Positions 23,490 to 23,538 of a stretch of 23,538 nt of DNA are shown here, piece by piece. Source of the stretch: Candidatus Kaiserbacteria bacterium (GTDB lineage: Bacteria > Patescibacteriota > Minisyncoccia > Phycocordibacterales > UBA918); assembly GCA_007117575.1 (NCBI GenBank), contig SKGH01000061.1:1-23538 (forward strand). Reading direction: 5' to 3'. Within the stretch, counting starts at the first letter, position 1; every line of letters starts with the position of its first letter. Under the pieces are notes generated by a model, which saw nothing but the letters and a program-made list of their open reading frames with translations, had not been told where the DNA came from and searched no databases. Both the position numbers and the translations under genes were made by a program.

Positions 23490-23538
23490 TTTGGAGTCTC
23501 ATCGAGGTCCTGAGTGGCTAAAAATATGAGCGAAAAAC

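Noticed and set aside
1..23538. CRISPR array made of the repeated blocks
   Set aside because: The repeats are ~218 bp, far apart, with terminal inverted repeats and target duplications; no short direct repeats with regular spacers occur and no cas1/cas2 are present.
1..23538. UGA recoded as glycine (Gracilibacteria/Absconditabacteria)
   Set aside because: UGA ends the HD gene, the second M16 gene, the DUF5663-like gene and rseP at the expected family lengths, and no in-frame UGA is needed.

Overview
This window looks like chromosomal DNA from a Candidate Phyla Radiation (Patescibacteria) bacterium, most likely a Parcubacteria-type lineage. That placement is inference. It rests on a MurA fused to an N-terminal XRE helix-turn-helix, a DUF5663-like small protein, a cytosolic TraD/VirD4-like ATPase next to a giant acidic LysM-like membrane protein, very short or degenerate replication proteins, and almost no Shine-Dalgarno signals. 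UGA acts as a normal stop (for example at the ends of the HD-domain gene, the second M16 gene and rseP), which argues against the UGA=Gly lineages Gracilibacteria and Absconditabacteria. No rRNA, tRNA, CRISPR array or transposase gene was found. || Layout. (1) 1-121 is the right part of a ~218-bp mobile repeat, followed by accessory and DNA-processing genes on the + strand: ATP-cone/endonuclease fusion, membrane-anchored protein, strong terminator, Cas4/RecB-like nuclease, MGMT-type alkyltransferase, coiled-coil protein, MESH1/SpoT-like HD hydrolase, and a pair of M16 proteins of which one keeps the zinc site and one has lost it. (2) 6716-6933 is a complete copy of the repeat with a 5-bp target duplication. 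(3) 7019-15214 is a surface/secretion-like module: TraD-like ATPase, 989-residue acidic LysM-like membrane protein, DUF5663-like protein and a 655-residue Pro/Gln/Asn-rich protein. (4) 15239-17684 carries a minimal DNA polymerase III delta'-like protein, frr and rseP. (5) 17670-23242 on the minus strand reads HTH-murA, priA-like, def, fmt. This keeps the common bacterial priA-def-fmt order, but the PriA has lost both nucleotide-binding motifs and a third copy of the repeat sits between priA and def. (6) 23334-23489 is a fourth, rearranged copy. || Three cross-cutting signals stand out. First, four copies of one terminal-inverted-repeat element (a MITE) lie within 23.5 kb. Two are intact with 5-bp target duplications, one has its central segment inverted, and the three visible right ends all point into a nearby gene start. 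Second, many genes carry an extended -10 element (TGnTAnAAT or close) 6-8 bases before the ATG, which implies leaderless mRNAs; this also corrects several start codons. Third, a perfect 17-bp inverted repeat overlaps both the promoter and the start codon of the HTH-MurA gene, suggesting that a peptidoglycan-synthesis enzyme with its own DNA-binding domain represses its own transcription.
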